Shown piece after piece: positions 7,535-16,784 of a stretch of 64,000 nucleotides of DNA (its first letter is position 1; every line of letters begins with the position of its first letter). This DNA comes from Pleurocapsa minor HA4230-MV1 (GTDB lineage Bacteria > Cyanobacteriota > Cyanobacteriia > Cyanobacteriales > Xenococcaceae). Under the pieces are notes generated by a model. The model made no database searches. It was given only the letters and a program-made list of their open reading frames with translations, and had not been told where the DNA came from. Where the stretch lies: NCBI GenBank assembly GCA_019359095.1, contig JAHHHZ010000036.1:186001-250000 (forward strand), read 5' to 3'. A program made the position numbers and the translations under genes.

Positions 7535-8479
7535 ATGCAATTAAAACCAATTTCCCAACAAGTAGTCGCTATCATTGGAGCTTCCAGTGGTATTGGACGA
7601 GAGACAGCGCTACAGTTTGCCAAGAAGGGAACTAAGATAGTTGTCTCAGCCCGAAATGAACTAGGACTAAATTCTCTAGTGGCAGAAATTCAGGCTTTTG
7701 GCGGAGAGGCGACAGCCATCAAAGGTGATGTAGCAGACTTTGAACAAGTAAAAGCGATCGCCGATTATACCGTCGAACATTATGGGAGGTTGGATACTTG
7801 GGTACATTGTGCCGCTAGTGGAATTATCGCGCCTTTTGCAGAAATTACCCCAGAAGAATTTAAGCGGGTTATTGATGTTACTTTAATGGGACAAGTATAC
7901 GGAGCAATGGCAGCATTACCCTATCTCAAGCAAGAAGGAAGAGGCGCAATGATTCATATTTCCTCAATGGAAGGAAGGCGAGCTTTACCCTTACAAAGCC
8001 CCTATTCTACAGCTAAACACGGTTTGGAAGGCTTTTTGGAATCATTAAGGGTAGAACTAAAACACGATAAGATGCCGATTAGCGTTACCAGTATTAAACC
8101 AGCAGTAATTAATACTCCCTTTTACAACCACGTACTAACCAAGCTGGGAGTTAAACCTACAGGATTACCCCCGTACTATTCACCCAAGCTAGTAGCCCAA
8201 GCCATTCTCCACACAGCCGAACATCCTACCCGCGACTTCATAGTTGGTGATGTTGGCAGGATATTAGACCTCGCTCAAAGACTCTCACCAGAACTGATGG
8301 ATGCTATATTGGTTGCGATTGGCTTTTCGGGACAGCATACCTCAGAACCCAAATCAGCAGAGGGACAAAATAATTTGTATGCACCTATGGATGGTTATAC
8401 CCAAGTCGAAGGAGATTTTAATAACTTAACCATTTTTAGTCTTTCCGACTGGCTCGTTAAAAAAACCACCTTTAAGTAG
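7535..8479 (+). CDS. short-chain dehydrogenase/reductase
   Basis: A classical-type SDR with an added C-terminal region (314 residues against about 250 for the core). The cofactor motif GASSGIG is at 15-21, catalytic serines at 143-144 (HISSMEG) and YSTAK at 157-161. The arginine in the SARNE segment after the second strand favours NADP(H). The C-terminal 60 residues (after DVGRILDLAQRLSPELMD) resemble longer SDRs of lipid or polyketide modification; the substrate cannot be read. The gene stands alone, with an IS630 remnant starting 39 bp after its stop. Confidence 0.85.
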   Translation: MQLKPISQQVVAIIGASSGIGRETALQFAKKGTKIVVSARNELGLNSLVAEIQAFGGEATAIKGDVADFEQVKAIADYTVEHYGRLDTWVHCAASGIIAPFAEITPEEFKRVIDVTLMGQVYGAMAALPYLKQEGRGAMIHISSMEGRRALPLQSPYSTAKHGLEGFLESLRVELKHDKMPISVTSIKPAVINTPFYNHVLTKLGVKPTGLPPYYSPKLVAQAILHTAEHPTRDFIVGDVGRILDLAQRLSPELMDAILVAIGFSGQHTSEPKSAEGQNNLYAPMDGYTQVEGDFNNLTIFSLSDWLVKKTTFK

Positions 8480-8518
8480 AGCTTGATAGTCGTACAAAGT
8501 TAGATTAGGACATTAATA

Positions 8519-9215
8519 GACTTGTTGCTTAATAAGGTAAAGTAGAATGGCAATTTTGTTTTGAGGAATAAAAAAGAGGTAATGTGAAGGAGAAGGATGA
8601 GAAAGAGAAATAATGCCCAAGAAGAAATACATCGTCTCCCTTACAGTGTCAAAAACAAAACTTCTGGAACAGTTGACCAAAAAAGGAAAAATCGCCGCAT
8701 ATAAGATGAATCAGGCCCGAATCTTGCTCAAAGCGAATATCAATCAAAAAGAGGGGGGATGGACAGACGGCGCACAGCTTGAGGTCACCTCAAGCTTGCG
8801 TCGCGACCTTGGTTGAATGAATCCTGGGTTATCCCACCACAGTCAAATGCAGAATTTGTTTGCTGCATGGAAAATGTTTTAGATATTTATCAAAGTCCTT
8901 ATGATGAACTCAAGCCTTGGATTTGTTTTGATGAAAGCTGCAAGCAGTTAGTCCAAGAAACTCGTGAAATCATTCCAGCCAAACCTGGTCAGAAGAAACG
9001 TTACGACTATCAATATCAAAGGAATGGAGTAGCTAATTTGTTGATGTTTTTCGAGCCATTGACAGGTTGGAGACACGTCGAAGTTACTGACCAAAGGACT
9101 GCTATTGACTTGCGACGGGGTTGTGGAACTTCTACTTGGAGGCCTCCTAACACCCAAAGATCAAGGAGAAACAGTCTCTGATTTGCTTTTAAAGCTTTTT
9201 ATAAAGCAACAAGTC
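8519..9215 (+). mobile_element. internally deleted IS630-family element
   Basis: Perfect 12-bp terminal inverted repeats GACTTGTTGCTT (8519-8530) and AAGCAACAAGTC (9204-9215) are flanked by TA on both sides (8517-8518, 9216-9217). TA duplication is the hallmark of IS630/Tc1-type insertion. The element is 697 bp, well below the roughly 1.1-1.2 kb of intact relatives, and carries only fragments of the transposase. It sits just beyond the 3' end of tgt. The intact ends mean it could still be moved in trans. Confidence 0.8.
8613..9181 (+). pseudogene. IS630-family transposase remnant (frameshifted, deleted)
   Basis: Two fragments are readable. 8613-8816 gives the N-terminus (MPKKKYIVSLTVSKTKLLEQ, then QARILLKANINQKEGGWTD), typical of the IS630 N-terminal helix-turn-helix region. 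8813-9181 gives the catalytic core start (SNAEFVCCMENVLDIY, WICFDESCKQLVQE with the first DDE aspartate, YQRNGVANLLMFFEPLTGWRHVEVTDQRTA). The segment between them, which should hold the rest of the DNA-binding domain, is missing, and the part with the second Asp and the last acidic residue is deleted after RTAID. It cannot encode an active transposase. Confidence 0.85.
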
Positions 9216-9228
9216 TAGTAATTAGTCA

Positions 9229-10344
9229 TCAGTTATCAGCTTCATCATTAAGCCAGTGGGCAAAATCAGTGGCAAAAGTTCCCTTAAAGATCGCCTCGCG
9301 GATTTCTTGGGTAAAGCGAATTAATTCTGTAATGTTGTGGAGCGAGATCATAATGTAGCCTAGCATTTCTTGCGATCGCAGCATATGGTTTAAATAAGCA
9401 CGGCTAAAATTTTGGCAGGCATAACAAGAGCAGGTTTCATCAAGGGGTCGATAGTCCCGTTTATAGGGAGCATTTTTAATATTAGTCCGTTTGCCACGAA
9501 TTAAAGCAGCACCATGACGACCTAAACGAGTAGGAATCACACAGTCAAATAAATCGATCCCCGAAGCGATCGCCTGAGCCATTTCGCGATAAGTCCCTAC
9601 ACCCATGAGATAACGGGGTTTATCAGCAGGTAATAAAGGAGCAGTATGGCGCACCGTTGCGTTAATTAGCTGCGGATCTTCCCCTACGCTCACCCCACCA
9701 ATAGCATAGCCAGGTAAATCTAGTTCAGCTAGCTGTTCGACTGCCTTTTGCCTGAGATCTAGATGTATTCCCCCTTGAACAATACCAAATAAGGCTTGCT
9801 CAGACGTATTCTGATGTTGGGCCACACATCTTTTTAACCAACGATAACTGCGATCGGTTGACGCCTGAACCTGTTCTTTAGTCGCATCCGCAGGGGGACA
9901 CTCATCAAATGCCATAATCACGTCTGCACCTAAAGCATTCTGAATCTGAATCGAACGCTCTGGGGTAATGTTGATCATGCTACCGTCACGAGGGGATTTA
10001 AAAATAACCCCTTCTTCTGTCACCTTACGCATTTCGCTTAAGCTAAAAACCTGAAACCCACCTGAATCAGTCAAAATAGGCTGATCCCACGCCATAAAGC
10101 GATGTAACCCCCCAGCTTCCTTGACTATATCTTCTCCTGGCTGAATATGCAGGTGATAGGTGTTTGCCAAAATCATTTGCGAATTGGCAGCTTTTAGCTG
10201 TTGAGGAATAACGCCCTTAACCGTAGCTAAAGTGCCAACAGGCATAAATCTAGGTGTCTCAACAATCCCATGGGGAGTATGAAAAACCCCCGCTCGTGCT
10301 TTGGTATGGCTACAGTTAGCCTGACATTCAAATGAAAATCCCAC
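9229..10344 (-). CDS. tgt: queuine tRNA-ribosyltransferase
   Basis: Exchanges guanine 34 for preQ1 (bacteria) in GUN-anticodon tRNAs. [10 protein letters not shown] with the first catalytic Asp is at 93-102; the GGVSVGED loop follows; [13 protein letters not shown] carries the second Asp; and CSCYACQNF plus a downstream His forms the zinc site. 371 residues is the normal bacterial length. ATG at 10344 is followed by [11 protein letters not shown], as in relatives. The gene stands alone; the IS630 remnant ends 13 bp beyond the stop and a heptamer array lies just upstream. Confidence 0.95.
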   Translation of the reverse strand: MGFSFECQANCSHTKARAGVFHTPHGIVETPRFMPVGTLATVKGVIPQQLKAANSQMILANTYHLHIQPGEDIVKEAGGLHRFMAWDQPILTDSGGFQVFSLSEMRKVTEEGVIFKSPRDGSMINITPERSIQIQNALGADVIMAFDECPPADATKEQVQASTDRSYRWLKRCVAQHQNTSEQALFGIVQGGIHLDLRQKAVEQLAELDLPGYAIGGVSVGEDPQLINATVRHTAPLLPADKPRYLMGVGTYREMAQAIASGIDLFDCVIPTRLGRHGAALIRGKRTNIKNAPYKRDYRPLDETCSCYACQNFSRAYLNHMLRSQEMLGYIMISLHNITELIRFTQEIREAIFKGTFATDFAHWLNDEADN

Positions 10345-10351
10345 TATGTGA

Positions 10352-10393
10352 TTACTGGTTACTGGTTACTGGTTACTGGTTACTGGTTACTGC
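10352..10393. repeat. heptamer tandem repeat (TTACTGG, 6 units)
   Basis: Five perfect copies plus one with a terminal C instead of G lie between tgt and the next minus-strand gene. Because it lies upstream of tgt, copy-number change could alter the spacing between a tgt promoter and its start codon. Confidence 0.9.
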
Positions 10394-10400
10394 TCATTGC

Positions 10401-10850
10401 TCATTGTTCACTATCAAAATCAAGCTGGACATCTAAACGAGCGGTTAAAACGTCCGCTACCATCGCTTCTATTGTGTCGATATCAATATTTTTAGCGATC
10501 GCTTGAGGTTGAGCAGTAGGGTAAATAGGAATTAGACTGAGTTGGCGATTGTCTTGAATTAGATTAAAACAGGCTTCTCCCTCTGTAGATTTACTGAGGT
10601 GGAGGTAATCAAAACTCTGAATATTAATATAGATTTTTCTATTAGCAATTAAAGTAGACTGATTGTAGTCACTAAAGATTTCTTGTATATATCCTTGACC
10701 TTGACTAGTTTTTTGGCCACTAATTTTATGAATATATTGAACATGACATAAATCGGCTAATAAGCGTCTCATATCATCTTGGTTGATTACAATGCCTTCG
10801 TCTACAATACAGGGAGCGGGTAGCGATTCCATGCCTTGATGTTTGCTCAT
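10401..10850 (-). CDS. conserved cyanobacterial-type hypothetical protein
   Basis: 149 residues, soluble, acidic C-terminus (ARLDVQLDFDSEQ). An internal ATG (MESLPAPC) seven codons in could be the real start. The sequence has no motif I recognise: it opens with CIVDEGIVINQDDMRRLLADLCHVQ and ends with an ITIEAM-like helix (DIDTIEAMVADVLTARL). It could be a small adaptor or assembly protein. It is divergent from cobS (79 bp) and upstream of tgt on the same strand, separated only by the heptamer array, so it may be co-transcribed with tgt. Confidence 0.6.
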   Translation of the reverse strand: MSKHQGMESLPAPCIVDEGIVINQDDMRRLLADLCHVQYIHKISGQKTSQGQGYIQEIFSDYNQSTLIANRKIYINIQSFDYLHLSKSTEGEACFNLIQDNRQLSLIPIYPTAQPQAIAKNIDIDTIEAMVADVLTARLDVQLDFDSEQ

Positions 10851-10929
10851 AAGAAGTATATTTGAAGTGTCAAATTACCTAGCTAAATATTTTGCTGTAA
10901 GAAATTATGCCGTTAAAATAAAGTAGCTT

Positions 10930-11781
10930 ATGAAACAATATTATCCCAACATTCCCCATATATTTAATCAAATTTTAAGCAAATATTTTTTCTGGTTCAA
11001 AATACCGATTAATAGTCTTTGGTTATATATTACAAATGTAATCACTTCATTTTGCAGTGGAGTAATATTTTATACCGTTATACCGCTACCAGGTAAATGG
11101 ACGAATAATTGGTCAAGAATTGCTCGTTGGTGTCCGATGATCGGACTATTAATTGGTTTAATCTTGTTTTTATCAGCAAGCTTAGTAGAATTTCTGGGCA
11201 TACCTAATTTGACTGGGAATGCTCTAACTGTAGCAGTTTGGGTAATTGTTACGGGAGGCTTACATCTGGATGGAGCGATGGATACCGCAGATGGTTTGTC
11301 TGTTACTAGTCCCGAACGTCGTTTGGAGGTGATGAAAGATAGTGCCACAGGAGCTTTTGGCGCGATCGCAGCTATAATTATTCTTTTGCTTAAAACCGTA
11401 ACCCTCAGCGAGGTGTCATTGCCTCTTTGGTTAGTATTGCTTTCTGTAACAGGTTGGGCTAGATGGGGACAAGTTTGCGCGATCGCTTTTTATCCGTACC
11501 TCAGAGAAACGGGGAAAGGTTCATTTCACCGAGAAAATTTACGCCTACCGCAAGATATTTTATTAGGCTTGGTGGTTTTGCTTTGTTTTAGTGGCGGGTG
11601 GTTGACTGTAGATTACTTATCCTGGTGGCAAATAGGCTCGATTGTTGGGGGAAATATAGCGATCGCCCTGTTAACAGGATACTGGTTTAACAGACAGCTA
11701 GGAGGACATACAGGGGATACTTATGGCGCAGTAGTTGAATGGAGTGAAGTTTTGAGCTTATGCTTTTTGACGGCATTTTAG
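10930..11781 (+). CDS. cobS: adenosylcobinamide-GDP ribazoletransferase (cobalamin synthase)
   Basis: Joins adenosylcobinamide-GDP and alpha-ribazole in the last step of nucleotide-loop assembly of cobalamin. The signature GGLHLDGAMDTADGL is at 109-123, and GHTGDTYGAVVEWSE near the C-terminus carries the second conserved acidic cluster. Multiple membrane spans, as in the family. It is 283 residues, with an N-terminal extension of about 35 residues compared with typical 250-residue CobS; a later start is possible but no better ATG is evident. It converges on an AraC gene with a 4-bp overlap. Related to the cobalt transporter genes at 51-54 kb by pathway only. Confidence 0.93.
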   Translation: MKQYYPNIPHIFNQILSKYFFWFKIPINSLWLYITNVITSFCSGVIFYTVIPLPGKWTNNWSRIARWCPMIGLLIGLILFLSASLVEFLGIPNLTGNALTVAVWVIVTGGLHLDGAMDTADGLSVTSPERRLEVMKDSATGAFGAIAAIIILLLKTVTLSEVSLPLWLVLLSVTGWARWGQVCAIAFYPYLRETGKGSFHRENLRLPQDILLGLVVLLCFSGGWLTVDYLSWWQIGSIVGGNIAIALLTGYWFNRQLGGHTGDTYGAVVEWSEVLSLCFLTAF

Positions 11782-12653
11782 TAAGTTGCTCTGAAGGCTT
11801 TGGGTGTCATACCTGTAAGTTGACGAAATTGTTTAGTTAGATGGCTGTGGCTATTGAAACCACAGGCAAAGGCAATGTTGACAATTGATTTGTCTGTTTG
11901 CTTTAACAACTGCTTTGCTCGTTCGATGCGTTGCTGGAGTAGGTATTGATACGGAGGAATTCCGAGCGATCGCTTGAACAGATAGCTAAAATGAAATTGA
12001 CTCATACCAAGCAATTGGGCTAAATCTGCCAGCTTGATGTCCCGATCTAAATATTCGTTGATGTAATCTAAAACTTTGACTAGTTGACGTTTGGGTAATC
12101 CTCCTTCATAGATTGAAAAGCGAGGTTGGTGAGCCGAATATTGCCTAAGTAAATGTACTGCTAGAACATTTGCTAGTGAATCGATATAAAGTCTTCCGCC
12201 TAAATTTTCCTGTTGTAGTTCAGCTAGTAACATCATACTCATAGCTTCGATCTGGGAATCACGAGTCCGAAATTCAGGGATAAATTCAACTTGCTCAGGA
12301 TTCATTTCCAGTGCATCTTTGGCAACAGTTTTAATAAACTCAGACGCAATCCGAATCTGCAAAAAGCGATCTTCACTATCCCAACGAGCAAAAAACGAAG
12401 TCTTGGCAGGAGTTACAGAAATGTCCCCTTGTCCATATAATCCTGTGTGGGTTTTGCCTCCTTTAATTTGCAACAAGTATACTGGACGTGGGGCAAGAGA
12501 CAGGCAAATCGAGTGTTCATCATTGTAATAAGTTTTCCCCTCCCCCGCAGGATGTTGAAATTGCTCGACCACAATGTTTTCCCAACCTCTATCCTTACTG
12601 GACAAAATGGGCAAGCTGCTACATTCAATTTGATGCCTGACGGTATGATCCAT
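11778..12653 (-). CDS. AraC family transcriptional regulator
   Basis: 291 residues: an N-terminal cupin-like sensing domain (about 15-170) and a C-terminal double helix-turn-helix (about 190-291), with KLADLAQLLGMSQFHFSYLFKRSLGIPPYQYLLQQRIERAKQLL and IAFACGFNSHSHLTKQFRQLTGMTPKAFR. It is divergent from the GFA-family and azoreductase genes across 102 bp, so these are the likely targets; the effector is unknown. A second, related AraC regulator is at 56468-57373. The stop overlaps the convergent cobS stop region by 4 bp. Confidence 0.9.
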   Translation of the reverse strand: MDHTVRHQIECSSLPILSSKDRGWENIVVEQFQHPAGEGKTYYNDEHSICLSLAPRPVYLLQIKGGKTHTGLYGQGDISVTPAKTSFFARWDSEDRFLQIRIASEFIKTVAKDALEMNPEQVEFIPEFRTRDSQIEAMSMMLLAELQQENLGGRLYIDSLANVLAVHLLRQYSAHQPRFSIYEGGLPKRQLVKVLDYINEYLDRDIKLADLAQLLGMSQFHFSYLFKRSLGIPPYQYLLQQRIERAKQLLKQTDKSIVNIAFACGFNSHSHLTKQFRQLTGMTPKAFRATY

Positions 12654-12755
12654 AATGCAAATTCAACTTGTTTTAATTTGATTGTATTCATTTTTGGTTT
12701 TAGAGATAATGAAAAAAACTCCTTTTCCTGCATAAAAAATTAAGGAGGTATCTGG

Positions 12756-13187
12756 ATGAAATTACCTTTTACTGGTGGTTGTATGTGTAGGGCTATTCGC
12801 TACGAATGTTCGGCAGAACCTATTATGATGGGTAATTGTCATTGTCGCGATTGCCAGCAAGCCACAGGAACAGCGTTTGCTGCTGCAATGCTCGTACTTC
12901 GCGATGCAGTTACCATAACTGGTGATGTTAAATACTATGATGTTACAGGTGATAGTGGAAGCATTGTTAGTCGTGGTTTTTGTCCTAACTGTGGTTCTCG
13001 ATTATTTAGCAAACCTCCAATTCCAGAATTCATGGGTATCATGGCAGGTAGCCTAGACAATCCAAGCTGGTTTCAACCTGAAGCAGATCTTTATACTGCC
13101 AGTGCGCAACCGTGGGATTATCTGAATCCAGATTTACCTAAATTTGCTAAGTTTCCGTCACCCGAACAGTCAAATATAACCCACTAA
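12756..13187 (+). CDS. GFA family protein (glutathione-dependent formaldehyde-activating enzyme/CENP-V domain)
   Basis: 143 residues with the two-zinc cysteine pattern of the family: C9/C11 (GGCMC), CHCRDC at 28-33, and CPNCGS from 77 with C77 and C80. An excellent Shine-Dalgarno AAGGAGG lies before the ATG. Family members bind glutathione adducts, but true formaldehyde activity is known for few, so the substrate is open. It is followed after 104 bp by an azoreductase and is divergent from an AraC regulator, a layout that suggests an electrophile- or quinone-responsive unit. Confidence 0.88.
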   Translation: MKLPFTGGCMCRAIRYECSAEPIMMGNCHCRDCQQATGTAFAAAMLVLRDAVTITGDVKYYDVTGDSGSIVSRGFCPNCGSRLFSKPPIPEFMGIMAGSLDNPSWFQPEADLYTASAQPWDYLNPDLPKFAKFPSPEQSNITH

Positions 13188-13291
13188 ATCAATCCTAATT
13201 TCACCGCAAGATTGTGATAGTTTCACCAGAATTAGATAGCCCAAAATTGTTAGTTTCTCTAAGCTGGAATCATAATTACTCAGGAGAAACT

Positions 13292-13924
13292 ATGACACAT
13301 TTACTACACATCGATTCTAGTCCGCGTGGCGATCGCTCTCACTCCCGTAGACTGACCAAAGAATTTGTTGAAACATGGCAGCAGACTTATCCTGATGATA
13401 TCGTCACTTATCGAGATGTTGGTCGTCATCCCGTTCCCCATGTAGATGAACCTTGGATTGCAGCAGCTTATACACCAACAGAACAACGGACACCCGAACT
13501 ACAAAAAGCGATTTCTACTAGCGATCGCTTGGTCGATGAATTTTTAGCTGCCGATATCTACGTGATCGGTGTTCCTATGTACAATTTCAGTGTTCCTAGT
13601 ACGTTAAAGGCATATATCGATCAAATTGTGCGGATCGGGCGAACTTTTGAAATTAAGCTAGAAAATCCTGATAACCCTTATCAACCCCTAGTATTTGGTA
13701 AAAAAATGTTTGTCATCTCCGCCAGAGGAGGTTCTGGCTTTGGAGTGGGTGGACAATACGAGAAGATGAATCATCAAACTCCCTATCTAGCAACGATATT
13801 TGGATTTATTGGTATTACTGACATCACTTTTATTGATGTTGAAAACGATGAAATTGGTGGGCAAAAGTTAGTAGACGCGATCGCCTCGGCTCGTCATCAA
13901 ATCGCTCAATTGATTGAGGTTTAA
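13292..13924 (+). CDS. azoR: FMN-dependent NADH-azoreductase
   Basis: Flavodoxin-like NADH:quinone/azo reductase, 210 residues from the ATG at 13292. I prefer this start to the upstream in-frame start at 13214 because CAGGAGAAAC sits just before it and the protein then begins THLLHIDSSPRGDRSHSRRL, the family N-terminus. FMN-phosphate loop SSPRGDRSHS at 8-17; PMYNFSVPSTLKAYIDQIVRIGRTF and SARGGSGF are typical. It probably protects against quinones. Same strand as the GFA gene, so probably a two-gene stress unit under the divergent AraC protein. Confidence 0.92.
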   Translation: MTHLLHIDSSPRGDRSHSRRLTKEFVETWQQTYPDDIVTYRDVGRHPVPHVDEPWIAAAYTPTEQRTPELQKAISTSDRLVDEFLAADIYVIGVPMYNFSVPSTLKAYIDQIVRIGRTFEIKLENPDNPYQPLVFGKKMFVISARGGSGFGVGGQYEKMNHQTPYLATIFGFIGITDITFIDVENDEIGGQKLVDAIASARHQIAQLIEV

Positions 13925-14028
13925 ATGATTAATTTCTATATATCTCAGGTAATTTGATTTGTGCAGCCGTTAAGATAAACATTCGTAGTAGGTCGTCAAA
14001 TTTGTTTTGAGTAATGAGTTTTTAACTT

Positions 14029-14056
14029 ACTACCTACTACCCACTACCCACTACCT
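14029..14056. repeat. heptamer tandem repeat (ACTACCY, 4 units)
   Basis: Four heptamers (ACTACCT, ACTACCC twice, ACTACCT) lie in the 214-bp gap between azoR and recJ. The remainder of the gap shows no gene. Confidence 0.85.
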
Positions 14057-14138
14057 AATCTCAACCCATCAATTCAAACTTAACGATCTAGTAGGTTTAG
14101 CGATCGCTTGTGATTAATAACTTGATAACTGGTAACTG

Positions 14139-16505
14139 ATGAAAGAGAAGTGGCATTTAGCGACATCGACAGCGCCTTTGGAGTTTGTTCAAGGGGTGCA
14201 GCAAATTACAGGCAGAGACAGCCAGTACTGCGCTCAACTGTTATGGCAGAGGGGAATTAGAGATTTAGAACAGTTACCAGGGTTTTTCAATTCGGCTTTA
14301 TATCAACCTACCAATGCTCGTGCTTTCGGTGTGGAGATGGAATGGGCGATCGCTCGATTAAAACTGGCAGGCGATCGCGCTGAGAAAGTCACGATTTGGG
14401 GAGATTTTGATGCGGATGGGATTACTTCTACTAGTGTTTTATGGGATGGTTTAGGGCAGTTTTTTCCCCAGCATTTGCAGCTTGACTACTATATTCCCAA
14501 TCGACAGACTGAATCTCATGGCTTGAATTGTCCAGGAATAGCCAGATTAGCCGAAGCGGGAACCAGGTTGATTGTGACTTGCGATACGGGTAGCACCAAT
14601 TTAGCAGAGATTGCCTACGCTAAAACATTGGGTATTGATGTTATTATTACCGATCACCATACTCTACCTGAGACTCGTCCTGAAGTTACGGCGATCATTA
14701 ATCCTCGTTATTTTGAACAATCCCATCCTTTATATAATCTCTCTGGGGTAGCAGTCGCCTACAAGTTAGTTGAAGGATTATATGAGGCATTACCCGATCT
14801 ACCTAGTCAGCCGATTGAAAACTTGTTAGATTTAGTGGCAATTGGTTTGATAGCCGACTTGGTGGAGTTAAAAGGAGACTGTCGTTATCTAGCACAGGTG
14901 GGCATTAAGCAGCTTAGAAAACAGGTAAATCCTGATACCATGACTCGCCCTGGAGTAGCTAAGTTATTAGATTTATGTAAACGTAATGGCGATCGCCCGA
15001 CGGACATTTCTTTTGGTTTAGGGCCGAGAATCAATGCTGTAAGTCGGATTCATGGTGATGCTAGTTTCTGCGTTGAGTTACTTACCAGTCGCGATCGCGA
15101 TCGCTGTAATTATTTAGCCGAAGAAGCGGAATTAGCTAATACTCGTCGTAAGTCATTGCAAAAAGATACGATTAAGCAAGTTACGAAAAAGTTAGAGCAG
15201 CTAGATTTATCAACTACCTCGGTAATTGTCCTCGAAGATCCTCAATGGCAAGGTGGGGTATTGGGTTTGGCTGCGGGAACAATTGCTCAAGAATATGGTC
15301 GCCCAACGGTTTTGTTGAGTAGCGAAAATAATGTAGGGGCGTTTCGCGAAGTAGGGGCGAACGGCGGTTCGCCCCTACCAAATCATGATTCGCCTGAAAT
15401 TATGGCGCGAGGATCTGCTAGATCCGTTAACGGTATCGATCTATATCAACTAGTTAAATCTCAATCCAATTTGCTGCATCGCTTTGGGGGACATCCTTTT
15501 GCTGCGGGGTTAAGTTTACCTTTAGCGAATCTAGATTTATTTAGAGAAGGGATAAATCAGCAACTACGACAACAGATTAATATAGCCGAGATGATGCCCC
15601 AAATAGATATCGATCTAGTGGTTACCGTGGCAGATCTGGGTGAGAATTTATTTGACGAATTAAGACAGCTAGAACCTTACGGTATGGGTAATCCTGTTCC
15701 CAAATTGCTCATTAAAAACTGCTGGTTTAAAAATGCTTGGCATAAAAATATTCAAGATAGCCGTGGTCAAAAAATTGAGTATATCAAGACTACATTTGAG
15801 ATCTGGGATGATTCTAGTAATCAAGGATTTCCTGGACTGTGGTGGGGACACTATAAAGACGAAATACCCGTCATCGGCAAGTGTGATGCGATCGCTGAAC
15901 TGGATTTTAACACCTTTAGCAAACGTTATGAAATCCGCTTAGTTAGTCTAGGTTTAGCATCGGCAAGTTCTTGGCTAAATTCAGCTTTAAACTCAACACA
16001 TCGATTAATCGATCGCCGTTCGACTCCCCAAGAATTAACTAATTTAGCAGTTCCTCTAGAACAAGCTAGCTTTCTCCAACAATGTCCTGGTAACTGGGGC
16101 GATCTTCGCCGAGAATATCAACAGGCTCTACAGGGCGATCGCTCTTTAGTTTTGGCTTATGAACCAGATCGCTCAACAGATGCCATGGCTGTTTGGCAAC
16201 AGTTAGTTGGGGTTGCTAAATATCTCAGTCGTACCCAAAAATCAGTGACCAAATCACAAATACAAACAAAATTAAACTTAAGCGATCGCGCTTTTGAGCT
16301 TGGCTTAAAAGCGTTAGCCACAGTAGGTTTGCCGTCTAAATTGCAATCAAATCAATACCAGTTTGATTTCGTCGCCAATGATCGTGATTTTAGTTTAAAT
16401 ACTACTGTTGAATCTTTTTTATCAATAATTCAAGAAGAAGACTTCCAACAACAATATTTTTATCAAGTTCCCTTAACTACTATTACTCAGTCAATCATTA
16501 ATTGA
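14139..16505 (+). CDS. recJ: single-stranded-DNA-specific 5'-3' exonuclease RecJ
   Basis: DHH-family nuclease for recombination and mismatch repair. Motif I DFDADG at 89-94, motif III DHH at 172-174 (ITDHHTLPE), RINAVSRIHGDA, and the DHHA1 signature RFGGHPFAAG. 788 residues is long: the extra C-terminal 200 residues are usual for cyanobacterial RecJ. Residues about 399-414 are encoded by a palindromic repeat (15333-15378) placed between the LLS strand and the ARGSARSVNG motif, so it is tolerated in a surface loop. ATG at 14139 follows an AT-rich leader; no operon partner. Confidence 0.93.
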   Translation: MKEKWHLATSTAPLEFVQGVQQITGRDSQYCAQLLWQRGIRDLEQLPGFFNSALYQPTNARAFGVEMEWAIARLKLAGDRAEKVTIWGDFDADGITSTSVLWDGLGQFFPQHLQLDYYIPNRQTESHGLNCPGIARLAEAGTRLIVTCDTGSTNLAEIAYAKTLGIDVIITDHHTLPETRPEVTAIINPRYFEQSHPLYNLSGVAVAYKLVEGLYEALPDLPSQPIENLLDLVAIGLIADLVELKGDCRYLAQVGIKQLRKQVNPDTMTRPGVAKLLDLCKRNGDRPTDISFGLGPRINAVSRIHGDASFCVELLTSRDRDRCNYLAEEAELANTRRKSLQKDTIKQVTKKLEQLDLSTTSVIVLEDPQWQGGVLGLAAGTIAQEYGRPTVLLSSENNVGAFREVGANGGSPLPNHDSPEIMARGSARSVNGIDLYQLVKSQSNLLHRFGGHPFAAGLSLPLANLDLFREGINQQLRQQINIAEMMPQIDIDLVVTVADLGENLFDELRQLEPYGMGNPVPKLLIKNCWFKNAWHKNIQDSRGQKIEYIKTTFEIWDDSSNQGFPGLWWGHYKDEIPVIGKCDAIAELDFNTFSKRYEIRLVSLGLASASSWLNSALNSTHRLIDRRSTPQELTNLAVPLEQASFLQQCPGNWGDLRREYQQALQGDRSLVLAYEPDRSTDAMAVWQQLVGVAKYLSRTQKSVTKSQIQTKLNLSDRAFELGLKALATVGLPSKLQSNQYQFDFVANDRDFSLNTTVESFLSIIQEEDFQQQYFYQVPLTTITQSIIN
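15333..15378. repeat. palindromic repeat inserted in frame inside recJ
   Basis: GTAGGGGCGAAC (15351-15362) and GTTCGCCCCTAC (15367-15378) form the same 12-bp inverted ends as the copy at 652-703, preceded by a further half-copy GTAGGGGCG at 15333. The reading frame continues through it. Confidence 0.85.
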
Positions 16506-16651
16506 CTGAGCGCTTAAATCACAATATTTGTAGACCTGTTAGATTAAGTTCCAGCCAATTGCTCGGTCTAGTTTAGAAGTGAGTAAGATTTAGCCTGGGC
16601 AATCATGGGGATTAAGCTTAATGTCTTTATCCCTAATTAAACCCGAAGCAA

Positions 16652-16733
16652 TGCGGATGAAAGGACTTGAACCTTCACGTCCGAAAACGCTAGAACCTAA
16701 ATCTAGTGCGTCTACCAATTCCGCCACATCCGC
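16652..16733 (-). tRNA. tRNA-Leu(UAG)
   Basis: 82-nt class II tRNA read on the minus strand: acceptor GCGGATG pairs with CATCCGC, discriminator A, D-arm GGCGGAATTGGTAGACGC, anticodon stem CTAGA/TCTAG with loop TTTAGGT (anticodon TAG), a long variable arm and a T-arm with GGTTCAAGTCC. The 3' CCA is not encoded. A 60-codon ORF overlapping it is spurious. Confidence 0.96.
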
Positions 16734-16784
16734 AAGTTTGCAACGTCTATCATCATAACAGATATTAATCATAAATCCAACATT

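Noticed and set aside
16590-16772. 60-codon minus-strand ORF
   Set aside because: It overlaps the complete tRNA-Leu gene in the same strand; its protein is a reading of tRNA sequence.
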